From Streptomyces sp. SLBN-118 (GTDB taxonomy: Bacteria; Actinomycetota; Actinomycetes; Streptomycetales; Streptomycetaceae), in contig NZ_VFNP01000001.1 in assembly GCF_006715635.1 (NCBI RefSeq), positions 186,001 through 250,000 of the forward strand: a stretch of 64,000 nt of DNA, written 5' to 3'. Under the pieces are notes generated by a model. That model searched no databases, had not been told where the DNA came from, and saw only the letters and a program-made list of their open reading frames with translations. This document shows positions 1 through 7,463 of the stretch, piece after piece. A program made the position numbers and the translations under genes. Numbering within the stretch: position 1 is the first letter of the stretch; each line of letters begins with the position of its first letter.

Positions 1-123
1 CGAGAGATCAGGCTCCGATCGCCCAGTACCATCGGCAGTTCTGGATCGACCCGTCAGGTGCTTGTTGGCTTGCGTCAAGCCTATGCGGCCAAGGATACGC
101 AGCTTAAGATCCAAGAAGTCTAG
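1..123 (+). CDS. 3' end of an unidentified CDS (partial)
   Basis: An open frame enters from the left edge and stops at TAG 121-123, giving the last 40 codons of a protein. The visible tail ends in QVLVGLRQAYAAKDTQLKIQEV-like sequence, which looks helical and charged. I do not recognise a family and the 5' part lies outside the window. It could equally be a chance open frame, because 40 codons is short in DNA of this GC content. The following small gene begins about 50 bases later on the same strand. Confidence 0.35.
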   Translation, partial: REIRLRSPSTIGSSGSTRQVLVGLRQAYAAKDTQLKIQEV

Positions 124-173
124 CTCCGCTCAATGTGCAACAGGCAGAAAATCACCCAACGTGGAGGATGGAA

Positions 174-380
174 ATGCCGGACGAAGCAACCCAGGTCGAA
201 GGCCAGCGCAAGGCAATTCGAGAGCACATTGAAAAGTATAAGAGGTTCAAGGCTGCCAATGACGACGGAGCCGCCCGGACAGCAACCAGCACCATCGAAA
301 ACGCGCAATCCCATATCGAGAAGCTGCGCCGACGGAAGCCGAGCATCGCGTCTGACCCCCTGGACTCGTGGAGGCCGTAA
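174..380 (+). CDS. small helical hypothetical protein
   Basis: This is a 68-residue protein rich in charged residues (AIREHIEKYKRFKAANDDG, then IENAQSHIEKLRRRKP) and predicted to be almost entirely helical. I chose ATG 174 because GGAGG at 163-167 sits 6 bases upstream; ATG 168 and an upstream ATG at 135 are in frame but badly placed. It has no membrane segment, signal peptide or cysteine. I do not recognise a named domain. Removing both downstream insertion sequences in thought puts its 3' end about 35 bases from the 3' end of the TetR gene, so the two were convergent neighbours. Confidence 0.5.
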   Translation: MPDEATQVEGQRKAIREHIEKYKRFKAANDDGAARTATSTIENAQSHIEKLRRRKPSIASDPLDSWRP

Positions 381-414
381 GCCGTTCACTTCAACTGCTA
401 CGGCTGGACCTAGT

Positions 415-1479
415 TGTTCTGTCCACGGAGGTTGGTGACAGTGATCACGGCTGGGTGATCTTGAACGAGTGAGGGCCTTCCGGGTTCGGTGTGGATTGCG
501 ACATCTCCACCGAACGATCAGAAGGCCCTCATGCCCCACCGTAATGCACCCCTGACCGAGACCGGCCGCCTGCGCCTGGCCCGCTGCGTCGTCGAGGACG
601 GCTGGCCGCTGCGCCGTGCCGCCGAACGCTTCCAGGTCTCGCCCACGACGGCTCAGCGGTGGGCCGGCCGCTACCGCGAACTGGGCGAGGCCGGGATGGC
701 CGACCGCTCCTCCCGGCCCCACCACAGTCCGCGCCGGACACCGACCCGTACCGAGCGGCGGATCATCAAAGTCCGTGTGCTGCGCCGCTGGGGACCGGCC
801 CGCATCGCCTACCTCCTCGGACTGAACCCGGCGACCGTGCACCGCGTTCTGATCCGCTACAGCCTCGCCCGCCTGGCCCACCTGGACCGCGTGACCGGCC
901 GGGCGATCCGGCGCTACGAGCACGCCGCCCCGGGCGACCTCGTGCACGTCGACATCAAGAAACTCGGGAACATTCCCGACGGCGGCGGCCACAAGGTCCT
1001 CGGCCGGCCGGCGGGCCGCAAGAACCGGGCAGGCGTCGGCATGAGCTTCCTGCACAACGCGGTCGACGATCACTCCCGCCTGGCCTACAGCGAGATCCTC
1101 ACCGACGAGAAGAAGGAAACCGCCGTCGGATTCTGGCAACGGGCCAACGACTTCTTCACCGCCGCCGGGATCACCGTCAAGCGGGTCCTGACCGACAACG
1201 GCTCCTGCTACAAGTCACACCTGTGGCGCAACTCCCTTGCAGGGCAAGGCATTTCACACAAGCGCACCCGCCCCTACCGGCCCCAGACCAACGGGAAGGT
1301 GGAGAGGTTCAACCGGACCCTGTTGGATGAATGGGCCTACGCGAAGGCATACCGGACCGAGACCGAGCGACGCGAGGCCTACCCCATCTGGCTGCACACC
1401 TACAATCACCACCGCGGACACACCGCGCTCAAGGGCCAACCACCCGCCAGCCGCGTTCCCAACCTCACGGGTCAGTACA
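415..1479 (+). mobile_element. IS481-family insertion sequence with terminal repeats and 6-bp target duplication
   Basis: The left end 415-435 (TGTTCTGTCC then GGAGGTTGG) and the reverse complement of 1459-1479 (TGTACTGACC then GAGGTTGG) match at 16 of 21 positions and begin with TGT, as expected for IS481 ends. The element is flanked by CCTAGT at 409-414 and CCTAGT at 1480-1485, a direct repeat that fits the NCTAGN target known for IS481. It carries one transposase gene. The right-hand duplication coincides with the end of the neighbouring IS630-type element, so this copy inserted exactly at that junction. Ends and duplication are intact, which suggests recent insertion. Confidence 0.88.
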
Positions 1480-1484
1480 CCTAG
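531..1484 (+). CDS. IS481-family transposase
   Basis: The protein is a 317-residue DDE transposase. The N-terminal helix-turn-helix region (about residues 10-60, with VSPTTAQRWAGRYRELGEAG) is followed by a second HTH and the rve/integrase core. Core landmarks are HVDIKKLG (first Asp), RVLTDNGSCYKS (second Asp) and TNGKVERFNRTLLDEW (Glu). ATG 531 was chosen because it gives the usual MPHRNAPL-type N-terminus; an in-frame ATG at 489 lies in the left end. The last codon of the element is followed by TAG at 1482-1484, which belongs to the duplicated target CCTAGT, so the host target supplies the stop codon. No frameshift is visible, and the gene is probably functional. Confidence 0.93.
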   Translation: MPHRNAPLTETGRLRLARCVVEDGWPLRRAAERFQVSPTTAQRWAGRYRELGEAGMADRSSRPHHSPRRTPTRTERRIIKVRVLRRWGPARIAYLLGLNPATVHRVLIRYSLARLAHLDRVTGRAIRRYEHAAPGDLVHVDIKKLGNIPDGGGHKVLGRPAGRKNRAGVGMSFLHNAVDDHSRLAYSEILTDEKKETAVGFWQRANDFFTAAGITVKRVLTDNGSCYKSHLWRNSLAGQGISHKRTRPYRPQTNGKVERFNRTLLDEWAYAKAYRTETERREAYPIWLHTYNHHRGHTALKGQPPASRVPNLTGQYT

Positions 1485-2624
1485 TGCTCTGACCGCCTAG
1501 CTGCGAGGCTGCGGCGGCGTGGGGGCGTCCGCCCCAGCGGATGCCTCTCTCGCTGCGGATGCGGGCGCGTTCCTTGCGTTCGGCGGCCAGGACGTCGCGG
1601 TGGCGGGCGTTGGCGTTGCGCCAGCGCAGGTAGGCATGCAGGGCCCGGGTCTGCACGGTGTGGTTGGGATAGTTCGAGTTGGCGATGGTGAACTGCCGAA
1701 GCGGTCCGAAGTGCGCCTCGATCGGGTTCGCCCACGAGGCGTAGGTCGGAGTGAAGCACAGTTCGGCCTTGTTCTTCTTCGCCCAGCGGCGGATGTCGCT
1801 CCCCTTGTGGGCGGACAGGTTATCCATGATCACATAGATCGGTGCGCCGTCAGGCCGGGCGGCACGGATCGTCTGCAGCGCGGCCAGCGTGTTCGCGGAG
1901 CCTTTCTTGCGGCGGTTGACGCCCCACAGGCGGTCGTCACAGACCGAGTAGCAGCCGTGGAAGTAGCGCACGCCGTGGGTGCGGTGGTACGTAGCCGGCA
2001 CCCGGTCGGGCCTGGTCTGCGCGGCCCAGCAGCTGCCGCCGGTGGGTCGGATCCCGAGGGGGCCGAACTCGTCGAAGGCGAAGACTCGGTCCGGGAAGCG
2101 GTCCAGGACCTCCTCGATACGGCCCAGCTTCGCCTCGCGCTCGGGGTCCGGGGATTCCTTCCATGTCTTGGTGCGCTGAAAGGTGACACCGCGGCGGGCG
2201 AGCAGGCCGCGTAACACCTCGCGGCCGATGTAAATCACCCGACCGTGGATTCTCCGTAGGTAGGCGACGAGTTTGCGCAGTGACCAGCGGGTGAAGGGCT
2301 GGCCGAGTTTGGTGGGGCGGGTGGTGGCCGTCTGGATGACGAAGTCCTCGTCGTCAGGGCTTGGTTGGCGGGGACGGCCTCCCGCCCACCGAGGGTCCAG
2401 GCAGGCCAGGCCGATCTCGTTGAACCGGTGGATCACGTCCCGGACGGTGTCCTCGTCGGCCTGCACCAGCTGGGCGATCACCGGTACCCGGTTCCCGCCG
2501 GCCGAGGCCAGCAGCATCATCGCGCGCCGGTAGCGCACCGAACTCGTGCCGCCCCGGCGCACGATCTCTGCAGCTTCTGCCCTTCCTGGTCGGTCAGTCT
2601 GCGCACACGGACAGGCTCGGCCAC
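1465..2624 (-). pseudogene. IS630-family transposase, frameshifted near its N-terminus
   Basis: GTG 2624, preceded by GGAGG, starts the frame VAEPVRVRRLTDQEGQKLQ, which is the usual N-terminus of this family. Around 2566-2570 one base appears to be missing and the rest (IVRRGGTSSVRYRRAMMLL.. onwards) continues in the other frame to 1465. The catalytic core is preserved: AFDEFGPLGIRP (Asp), IYVIMDNLSAHKG (Asp) and ASWANPIEAHFGP (Glu). The frame has no stop inside the element and reads into the IS481 right end. An ATG at 2661 opens the downstream frame with an aberrant leader, so some product could still be made. No slippery run is visible, so I favour inactivation over programmed frameshifting. 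Confidence 0.7.
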
Positions 2625-2710
2625 CGCACCTCCAGCGGTCGGATCGGACGTCACCGCACATCCAACCGCCACGACCACCAACCCGGCGAACCTATGCGGT
2701 CACGGCACTA
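1482..2710 (-). mobile_element. IS630-family insertion sequence between TA dinucleotides
   Basis: The left end reads CTAGTGC..TGACCGC from 1481 and the reverse complement of the right end, ending at 2711, reads CTAGTGC..TGACCGC; 18 of 23 positions agree. The ends are bounded by TA at 1482-1483 and TA at 2709-2710, matching the TA target duplication of the IS630/Tc1/mariner group. The single transposase gene runs on the minus strand. The reconstructed pre-insertion site is ..GGACC-TA-GCCGGG.., which preserves the TetR stop codon. The later IS481 insertion used the CTAG formed by this element's own left boundary. Confidence 0.82.
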
Positions 2711-3325
2711 GCCGGGTTCGGAGTCGTCGTGGATGGTCAATGCTCCGGCAAGGTCGAGGTCGGCGTTAGTGCCGTGTGCCCCGGCGCGGACGAGCAGCAC
2801 TGCGCCGAGCGCGGTGCTCCAGAACGTCCTGGCCTCCACGTCGAGTGGTCGACGGGCCCTCCAGCCGCGACCGTCGATGAGCTGGCTCACATAGCGCTCA
2901 GATTGTCGGAACAGCAACTGGAGGTGCTGGTCGACCACGGGGGCGAGTTCGGGCTTGGAGATCCCGGCTGCGAGTGCTCGCGCGACTGACGGGAGCGAGG
3001 GCAGAGACAGTACGGCGCGGGCGATGTTGCGCCGAAATGTCGCCGCATCGGGGGCTTGGCGACCGATGCGCTCCATCCGTCGGGCGTCGTGCAGCAGGCC
3101 GAGGAAAGCGGCGTGCACGAGCAGCGAGTCCTTGGAGCCGAAGTAGTAGGTGACCTGATTGGGGAAGACCCCTGCCGCGTTCGCGATCTCCGCGACGCTC
3201 ACCTCAGCACCGGGCCGCTCCTTGCAGAGCCGTGCAGTTGCCTCAATCAGCCGGCGCCTCGTCGCGCGACCACGGTCATGCGACCGAGCCGACGTTGATC
3301 GAGCTTCGGTTCGTTTCTTCTCCAC
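2708..3325 (-). CDS. TetR-family transcriptional regulator
   Basis: This 205-residue one-component repressor has an N-terminal TetR helix-turn-helix at about residues 24-70 (RRRLIEATARL, then VSVAEIANAAGVFPNQVTYYFGSKDSLL) and a helical ligand-binding C-terminal domain. It is divergent from the ketoacyl synthase gene that starts at 3394. The 68-base gap contains two near-identical palindromes, so it very likely controls itself and that gene. The start is GTG 3325. The stop TAG (2708-2710) sits exactly on the IS630 boundary, but the uninterrupted site would also read TAG, so the C-terminus is native. The ligand is unknown; a fatty-acyl or polyketide-related signal is a guess from the neighbour. 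Confidence 0.9.
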   Translation of the reverse strand: MEKKRTEARSTSARSHDRGRATRRRLIEATARLCKERPGAEVSVAEIANAAGVFPNQVTYYFGSKDSLLVHAAFLGLLHDARRMERIGRQAPDAATFRRNIARAVLSLPSLPSVARALAAGISKPELAPVVDQHLQLLFRQSERYVSQLIDGRGWRARRPLDVEARTFWSTALGAVLLVRAGAHGTNADLDLAGALTIHDDSEPG

Positions 3326-3333
3326 ACCCCAAA

Positions 3334-3379
3334 TTGTATGTGATACAACAAGGCTTCGTTCGCTTGTATCGCATACAAG
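3334..3379. promoter_or_regulatory. twin TetR operators in the divergent promoter
   Basis: Two palindromes, TTGTATGTGATACAA (3334-3348) and TTGTATCGCATACAA (3364-3378, extended by C/G to 3363-3379), share the half-sites TTGTAT and ATACAA with a 3-base spacer. Their centres are 30 bases apart, close to three helical turns, so two repressor dimers would bind the same face. They lie between the TetR start (3325) and the synthase start (3394), where they would overlap both promoters. Confidence 0.85.
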
Positions 3380-3393
3380 AAAGGTCCAAGGGC

Positions 3394-4656
3394 ATGCACC
3401 GGACTGAAGTCGTCGTGACCGGACTCGGCGCGATCACACCACTCGGTGAAGACGTGGAGTCCACCTGGGACGCCCTGCTTGCCGGCGAGTCCGGCATCCG
3501 CGGCGGCGTCCTGCCCGGCCACGAGGACGCCGGCCTTCCCGACACCGTCGCGGGGACGATGGCGATCGACCCCGCCGAGTTGCTGCTGCCAGTGCAGGCC
3601 AGGCGGCTCGACCGCTCACAGCAGGCAGCCTTGACCGCAGCCGCCGAAGCCTGGGCCGATGCCGGTGCCCCGCGAGTGGACCCGGACCGGCTCGCATCAG
3701 CGATCGGCACGGGCATCGGGGGCGTACGGACGCTGCTGAAGGAACACGACGTACTGGAGGCGGCCGGGACACGGCGCGTCTCGCCACGCACGGTCCCGAT
3801 GCTCATGCCCAATGCGGCGGCAGCGCTGATCAGTATCGAGTACGGCGCACGGGCCGGGGTCTACACGCCCGTCTCGGCGTGCTCTTCCGGTGCCGAGGCA
3901 ATCGCCCTGGGGGCCAGGCTCATCCGTGCCGGCGAGGCGGACGTGGTCATCGCGGGCGGAACCGAGGCCGCGATCACCCCGATCACCGTCGCCGGCTTCG
4001 CCCAGGCACAAGCACTGTCGCGATACACCGCCGAACCCGCCTCAGCCTCCCGGCCGTTCGCCGCGGACCGCAGCGGATTCGTCCTCAGTGAAGGCGCCGC
4101 TGTCATGGTGCTCGAAAGCGCCGAGCATGCCAACGCCCGGAGCGCGCGCGTCCACGCAGTGCTCGCGGGCGCTGGCATCGCCTCCGACGCTCACCACATC
4201 ACGGCGCCCGCTCCCGACGGCTCCGGTCAGATCTCCGCCATGCTGAAGGCCCTCGCGCAAGCCGGCTTGGCTCCCGAGCAGATCAGCCACATCAACGCCC
4301 ACGCCACCGGAACTCCGGTCGGCGACGTCGCCGAGGCGCACGCGATCGGGGAGGTCTTCGGCCGCGCCACCGTGACAGCCCCCAAGGCGGCCCTCGGCCA
4401 TCTCTTTGGCGCCGCGGGCGCGATCGAAGCGCTCATCGCCGTCCTCAGCGTGGAGCACGGCGTCATCCCGCCGACCCGCAACCTCACCGCGGCCGGCGTC
4501 GGGCCCGACATCGACCTCGATGTCGTCGCAGAGCGACGAGACGTCCCCCAGGAAGCCGTGCTCAGCAACTCCTTCGGCTTCGGCGGACAGAACGTCTCAC
4601 TCATCGTCACCGGCGCACGGCACCACGCGTCCGGTACAGCCTCGACTACACCATGA
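3394..4656 (+). CDS. beta-ketoacyl-ACP synthase II (KAS II / FabF-like)
   Basis: The 420-residue protein condenses acyl thioesters with malonyl-ACP by decarboxylative Claisen chemistry. It carries the thiolase-fold triad: Cys163 in PVSACSSGAEAIA, His303 in NAHATGTPVGD and His336 in AALGHLFGAAG. The C-terminal NSFGFGGQNVSLIV signature is present, and the length is normal for FabF. ATG 3394 gives the standard MHRTEVVVTGLGAITPLG N-terminus. It stands alone without ACP, ketoreductase or chain-length factor, so it may be a regulated extra FabF for membrane lipid change rather than part of a biosynthetic cluster. It is controlled by the divergent TetR. The last dozen residues after VTGAR may be altered, since an IS481-type fragment begins at its stop codon. 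Confidence 0.92.
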   Translation: MHRTEVVVTGLGAITPLGEDVESTWDALLAGESGIRGGVLPGHEDAGLPDTVAGTMAIDPAELLLPVQARRLDRSQQAALTAAAEAWADAGAPRVDPDRLASAIGTGIGGVRTLLKEHDVLEAAGTRRVSPRTVPMLMPNAAAALISIEYGARAGVYTPVSACSSGAEAIALGARLIRAGEADVVIAGGTEAAITPITVAGFAQAQALSRYTAEPASASRPFAADRSGFVLSEGAAVMVLESAEHANARSARVHAVLAGAGIASDAHHITAPAPDGSGQISAMLKALAQAGLAPEQISHINAHATGTPVGDVAEAHAIGEVFGRATVTAPKAALGHLFGAAGAIEALIAVLSVEHGVIPPTRNLTAAGVGPDIDLDVVAERRDVPQEAVLSNSFGFGGQNVSLIVTGARHHASGTASTTP

Positions 4657-4793
4657 CCCACGCGAACGCACCATTGTCCGTGGAGGGGCGCCGCCGGTTG
4701 ATCGAGCGTTGCAAGACTCGTCCGATCGCGGGTAACTGGGACAAGCGCACTCCGCGACTCGGCGTCTCGCACCGCGGCCAGAGTCTCCAGTGA
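4653..4793 (+). pseudogene. N-terminal fragment of an IS481-type transposase
   Basis: ATG 4653 begins MTHANAPLSVEGRRRLIERC, which closely resembles the start of another IS481-group transposase (MSHANAPLTVEGRRRLV..). Homology stops after about 26 codons (..KTRPIA) and the frame runs into unrelated sequence to TGA 4791-4793. The ATG overlaps the stop codon of the ketoacyl synthase gene. It is a relic of an element different from the complete IS481 copy at 415. Confidence 0.6.
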
Positions 4794-5139
4794 CGTTCGC
4801 CCTGGCGGGGAGGGCCGGGCGGTCTTCACGGCCAGGAGTGCGGCCGAGCGCGTGGCGACGCTGGGCGCCTGACCCTCGCGCTTGTCGATGGGGATGTTCA
4901 GGTCGACCCCCTGGCCGCTCACTCAGCGTAATTGAGCTGCGGGCTTCAGTTGCGAATACGCGACACCTCAACATGTGACCTCACCAGCTCGGGGCGTTTC
5001 TGACACCGGCTCTATGCAGGTGAAGCGCGAAGTGCGGCGGCACTGTGAAGGGGACATGGTGGAGAGATCAGAAATCTGCCTGTTGCCGTGCACGAATACC
5101 CGTTCTGCTTAGGGCGTCGTGAATTTCCCGGGAGGACAC
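4794..5139. other. gap without a convincing gene
   Basis: I see no supported gene here. Short frames on both strands lack recognisable domains and good start contexts. The only useful feature is GGGAGG at 5130-5135, the ribosome binding site of the next gene. Confidence 0.6.
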
Positions 5140-5748
5140 ATGACGGACTTCGCTCCTCGCCCGCGCTACTCACTGCGCTGGCAGGCATCACGGGACTGGC
5201 CCCTGGCGGGCGGCGCCATTTCGGCGGTGCTGAGCTTCGCCATGCTGTTCCCTCCCTGGCTCACAGCCGACGGCGAGAGCGAGAACGCTTTCGGCGACGC
5301 GCTGCAGTCTGGCGGTCCGGCGCTGATCATCGTCATGGCACTTGCGGTAATCACCCTCCTCGGTATGGCCGCGGCAACGGCCGGCCGACGCTACTTGACG
5401 GCAGCACTCGTGCCCTCCTCGAACCTCCTGGTCATTTACGTGGTGAAGGTCGCCGACGTGTCCGACCTAGCAGACCTGTACAGCAAGCTCGCAGCTTCGC
5501 TCCCAGGCGCGAGTGTCGGCACCGGCGCCGGGTTGTGGCTGGGGTTCGTCTTCGCCTTGCTGACAGTGCTGTTCGTGCTCTTGGCAATGGGCCTTAAGTG
5601 GGGGACAGAAGACGCTCTTGTGTATCCCGCGGCCCTCCGCACGCCACGTGAGCCTCATCCCGGCGTTCCACCAGATAAGTCCTCCAGTTATCCTCCGCCT
5701 CCTCCAAAGGACTCACCCGATACCGCTCATGAAACTGGCAACGAGTGA
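5140..5748 (+). CDS. hypothetical four-helix membrane protein with proline-rich tail
   Basis: The 202-residue protein has four hydrophobic segments: WPLAGGAISAVLSFAMLFPP, ALIIVMALAVITLLGMAAAT, YLTAALVPSSNLLVIYVV and GLWLGFVFALLTVLFVLLAM. The C-terminus is hydrophilic with SSYPPPPPKDSP. ATG 5140 was chosen because GGGAGG (5130-5135) lies just upstream; an ATG-like start further up is less well placed. No catalytic motif is visible. It resembles generic actinobacterial four-TM proteins with cytosolic tails. No operon partner is obvious, since the next sequence is gene debris. Confidence 0.75.
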   Translation: MTDFAPRPRYSLRWQASRDWPLAGGAISAVLSFAMLFPPWLTADGESENAFGDALQSGGPALIIVMALAVITLLGMAAATAGRRYLTAALVPSSNLLVIYVVKVADVSDLADLYSKLAASLPGASVGTGAGLWLGFVFALLTVLFVLLAMGLKWGTEDALVYPAALRTPREPHPGVPPDKSSSYPPPPPKDSPDTAHETGNE

Positions 5749-6060
5749 AGCGGGCGACGGGCCAATGGAGGTGGCACGAAGGTCAGGGCACTCGCCCATG
5801 AGGCGGATGTGAGAGCCGACGACGTGCATCACAACGGCTGCTCTGGCGGCCGGAGCCGCCGCCTGACTGCACGACACGATCGAGGACGACGTGCTCTCCC
5901 GCGAGTGGTTCGAGTCAGCCGAACTTCCGCAGGACGTGAAGGACCTGGTCGACGCGATGACCAAGCGCCCAGGCGAGGGCGACGAGTCATACGCGCAGCG
6001 GATCCTCGCCACGCCGCTCGCCCGCCTCATCAAGGAGGCCGGCCGGTGCGCCGGACCGCC
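5733..6060 (+). pseudogene. relic of an HD-domain (RelA/SpoT-type) protein
   Basis: Fragments in shifting frames spell a familiar HD-family order: GPMEVA, then KVRALAHEADV, then LHDTIEDD (the HD-region LHDxxED motif, 5867-5890). These are followed by PQDVKDLVDAMTKRPGEGDESYAQRILATP and RLIKEA. A stop at 5864-5866 and at least one further frameshift separate the pieces, and homology ends near 6050. No intact start or full HD domain remains. I infer a decayed HD-domain hydrolase; a (p)ppGpp-type substrate is only suggested by family resemblance. Confidence 0.5.
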
Positions 6061-6186
6061 CACCCTCATGCACACTCCTCAACACCGGGCAGCGTCCCAA
6101 CACCCCGTCGCCAGCATCTTCACGCACGGTCCGCAGCCAGACCGTCCGCGTCCGTCCGCCCGCCCGCAGCGGCGGCGCTGCTTCTG

Positions 6187-6330
6187 TGACTCCTCCCCCT
6201 CTAAACGGGGGGCTTCTCGCTATGCCGGGTTGGCGTCGCGTCGGACCAGCCCGGCCCGTAGAACGTTGGTGGCTCCCACTGTGTCCGCGTGCGCGCTGTG
6301 GCCGCATGAGACGCAGTGGAACTTCTCCTG
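6187..6330 (-). ncRNA. candidate TnpB guide RNA (omega/reRNA) at the right end
   Basis: TnpB nucleases of IS200/IS605 elements are guided by an RNA transcribed across the 3' end of tnpB and the right end, with the guide taken from the flanking DNA. Here the minus strand past tnpB forms a hairpin (GCCCCCCGTTTAGAGGGGG) followed by GAGGAGTCAC at the presumed boundary near 6186. The flanking 15-20 bases below 6186 would be the guide. This rests on family knowledge and position only; boundaries are guesses. Confidence 0.35.
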
Positions 6331-7413
6331 TGTGGGCCGGTTCTCCTTGACGGTGTGCCCGCATGCGGGGCACCGCCGGGAGGTGTTGCGGGAGTCCACC
6401 GCCATCACTTCCCGTCCGGCGCACTCTGCCTTGGCGTTCAGGACCGCGAGGAACACCCCCCATCCGGCATCAGCGATCGAGCGGTTCAGCACGGCCTTTG
6501 CCGCAGCTCCGTTCGGGGCGTAGGTGCCGTCCTCGTTCGGACGCGGCTCGGGGGCCTTGCTCATGTTGCGGATCTTGAGGTCTTCGTGCGCGATGAAGTC
6601 GTGTTCGCGCACGAGGTCAAGCGCGGTCTTGTGTGCGTGGTCGAGCCGCTGACGGCGCACTTTGCGGTGCAGCCGGGCAACCTCCTCAACGACCTTGCCG
6701 CGACGTTTGGAGCCGCGCTTGCACCGGCTGAGCGCCTGTTGAGCTGCTCCGAGTTTCGCGGCGGCCTTCTGCCCGTGACGCGGGTTGGGCACGAATCCGC
6801 CGCCTGAGTCGGCGAGGAAGTTGGCTAGGCCCATGTCGATGCCGACCACGCTGCCGGTCCGCGGCAGCGGCTCGGGGAGGGTCTGCTCGGCGGTCAGGAT
6901 CACATACCAGCGGCGTCCTTCGCGCTTGACGCTGATCGTTTTGACTGTGCCGACCACGGGCCGGTGCTGGTGCACCTTGACGTGCCCAACACCTTGGAGG
7001 CGTACGCGGGTAACGGGGTCGTGCGCAGTGGAGTCCCAGCGGCAGCCGTCGCCGTCCTTGGGGAAGTCCACGGTGTTGACGCGGGCCGCTCCACGAAAGC
7101 GCGGGTATCCGGGCTTGTCTGCGGCCTTGATGCGGCGGAAGAACGCGGCGAATGCCTTGTCCAACCGGCGCAGGGTCGCCTGCTGGGAAGAGAACGACCA
7201 GCGGCCCTGACATTCCGGATCGCATGCCCGGATCTCCTTGAGCTGCGCGGACTGCTGCCCGTATCGGACCGTGGTCTTCGAGGCGGGTCGGTAGGCGTCG
7301 CGGCGTTCCTGCAAGGCGCCGTTATAGAGCGAGCAGTGATCGCGCAGCATCTCGCGAAGGGCCTGGTCCTGGCGGACGGTGGGCCGCAGGAGGAACTTGT
7401 ACGCGCGGATCAT
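6220..7413 (-). CDS. TnpB / IS605 OrfB-family RNA-guided nuclease
   Basis: This 397-residue protein has the OrfB helix-turn-helix start (MIRAYKFLLRPTVRQ), then a RuvC-like core: VVGIDMGLANFLAD (Asp) and IAHEDLKIRNMSK (Glu). A zinc finger follows (RRCPACGHTVK, then FHCVSCGHSAHAD). The final catalytic Asp lies in HADTVGATNVL, where most relatives have HADVNAA-N. ATG 7413 gives the usual start; an ATG three codons upstream is also possible. It is divergent from tnpA. TnpB cleaves DNA under guide-RNA control and helps retain the element. Nothing appears truncated. Confidence 0.93.
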   Translation of the reverse strand: MIRAYKFLLRPTVRQDQALREMLRDHCSLYNGALQERRDAYRPASKTTVRYGQQSAQLKEIRACDPECQGRWSFSSQQATLRRLDKAFAAFFRRIKAADKPGYPRFRGAARVNTVDFPKDGDGCRWDSTAHDPVTRVRLQGVGHVKVHQHRPVVGTVKTISVKREGRRWYVILTAEQTLPEPLPRTGSVVGIDMGLANFLADSGGGFVPNPRHGQKAAAKLGAAQQALSRCKRGSKRRGKVVEEVARLHRKVRRQRLDHAHKTALDLVREHDFIAHEDLKIRNMSKAPEPRPNEDGTYAPNGAAAKAVLNRSIADAGWGVFLAVLNAKAECAGREVMAVDSRNTSRRCPACGHTVKENRPTQEKFHCVSCGHSAHADTVGATNVLRAGLVRRDANPA

Positions 7414-7463
7414 CCAGCCCACCCCCTTCGGTCGAGTTCACTTGATCATACTACGCTTGGTCT

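Noticed and set aside
4735..4922. Minus-strand frame beginning MSGQGVDLNIPIDK as a gene
   Set aside because: It looks partly protein-like but has no family, and continues antisense into the ketoacyl synthase.
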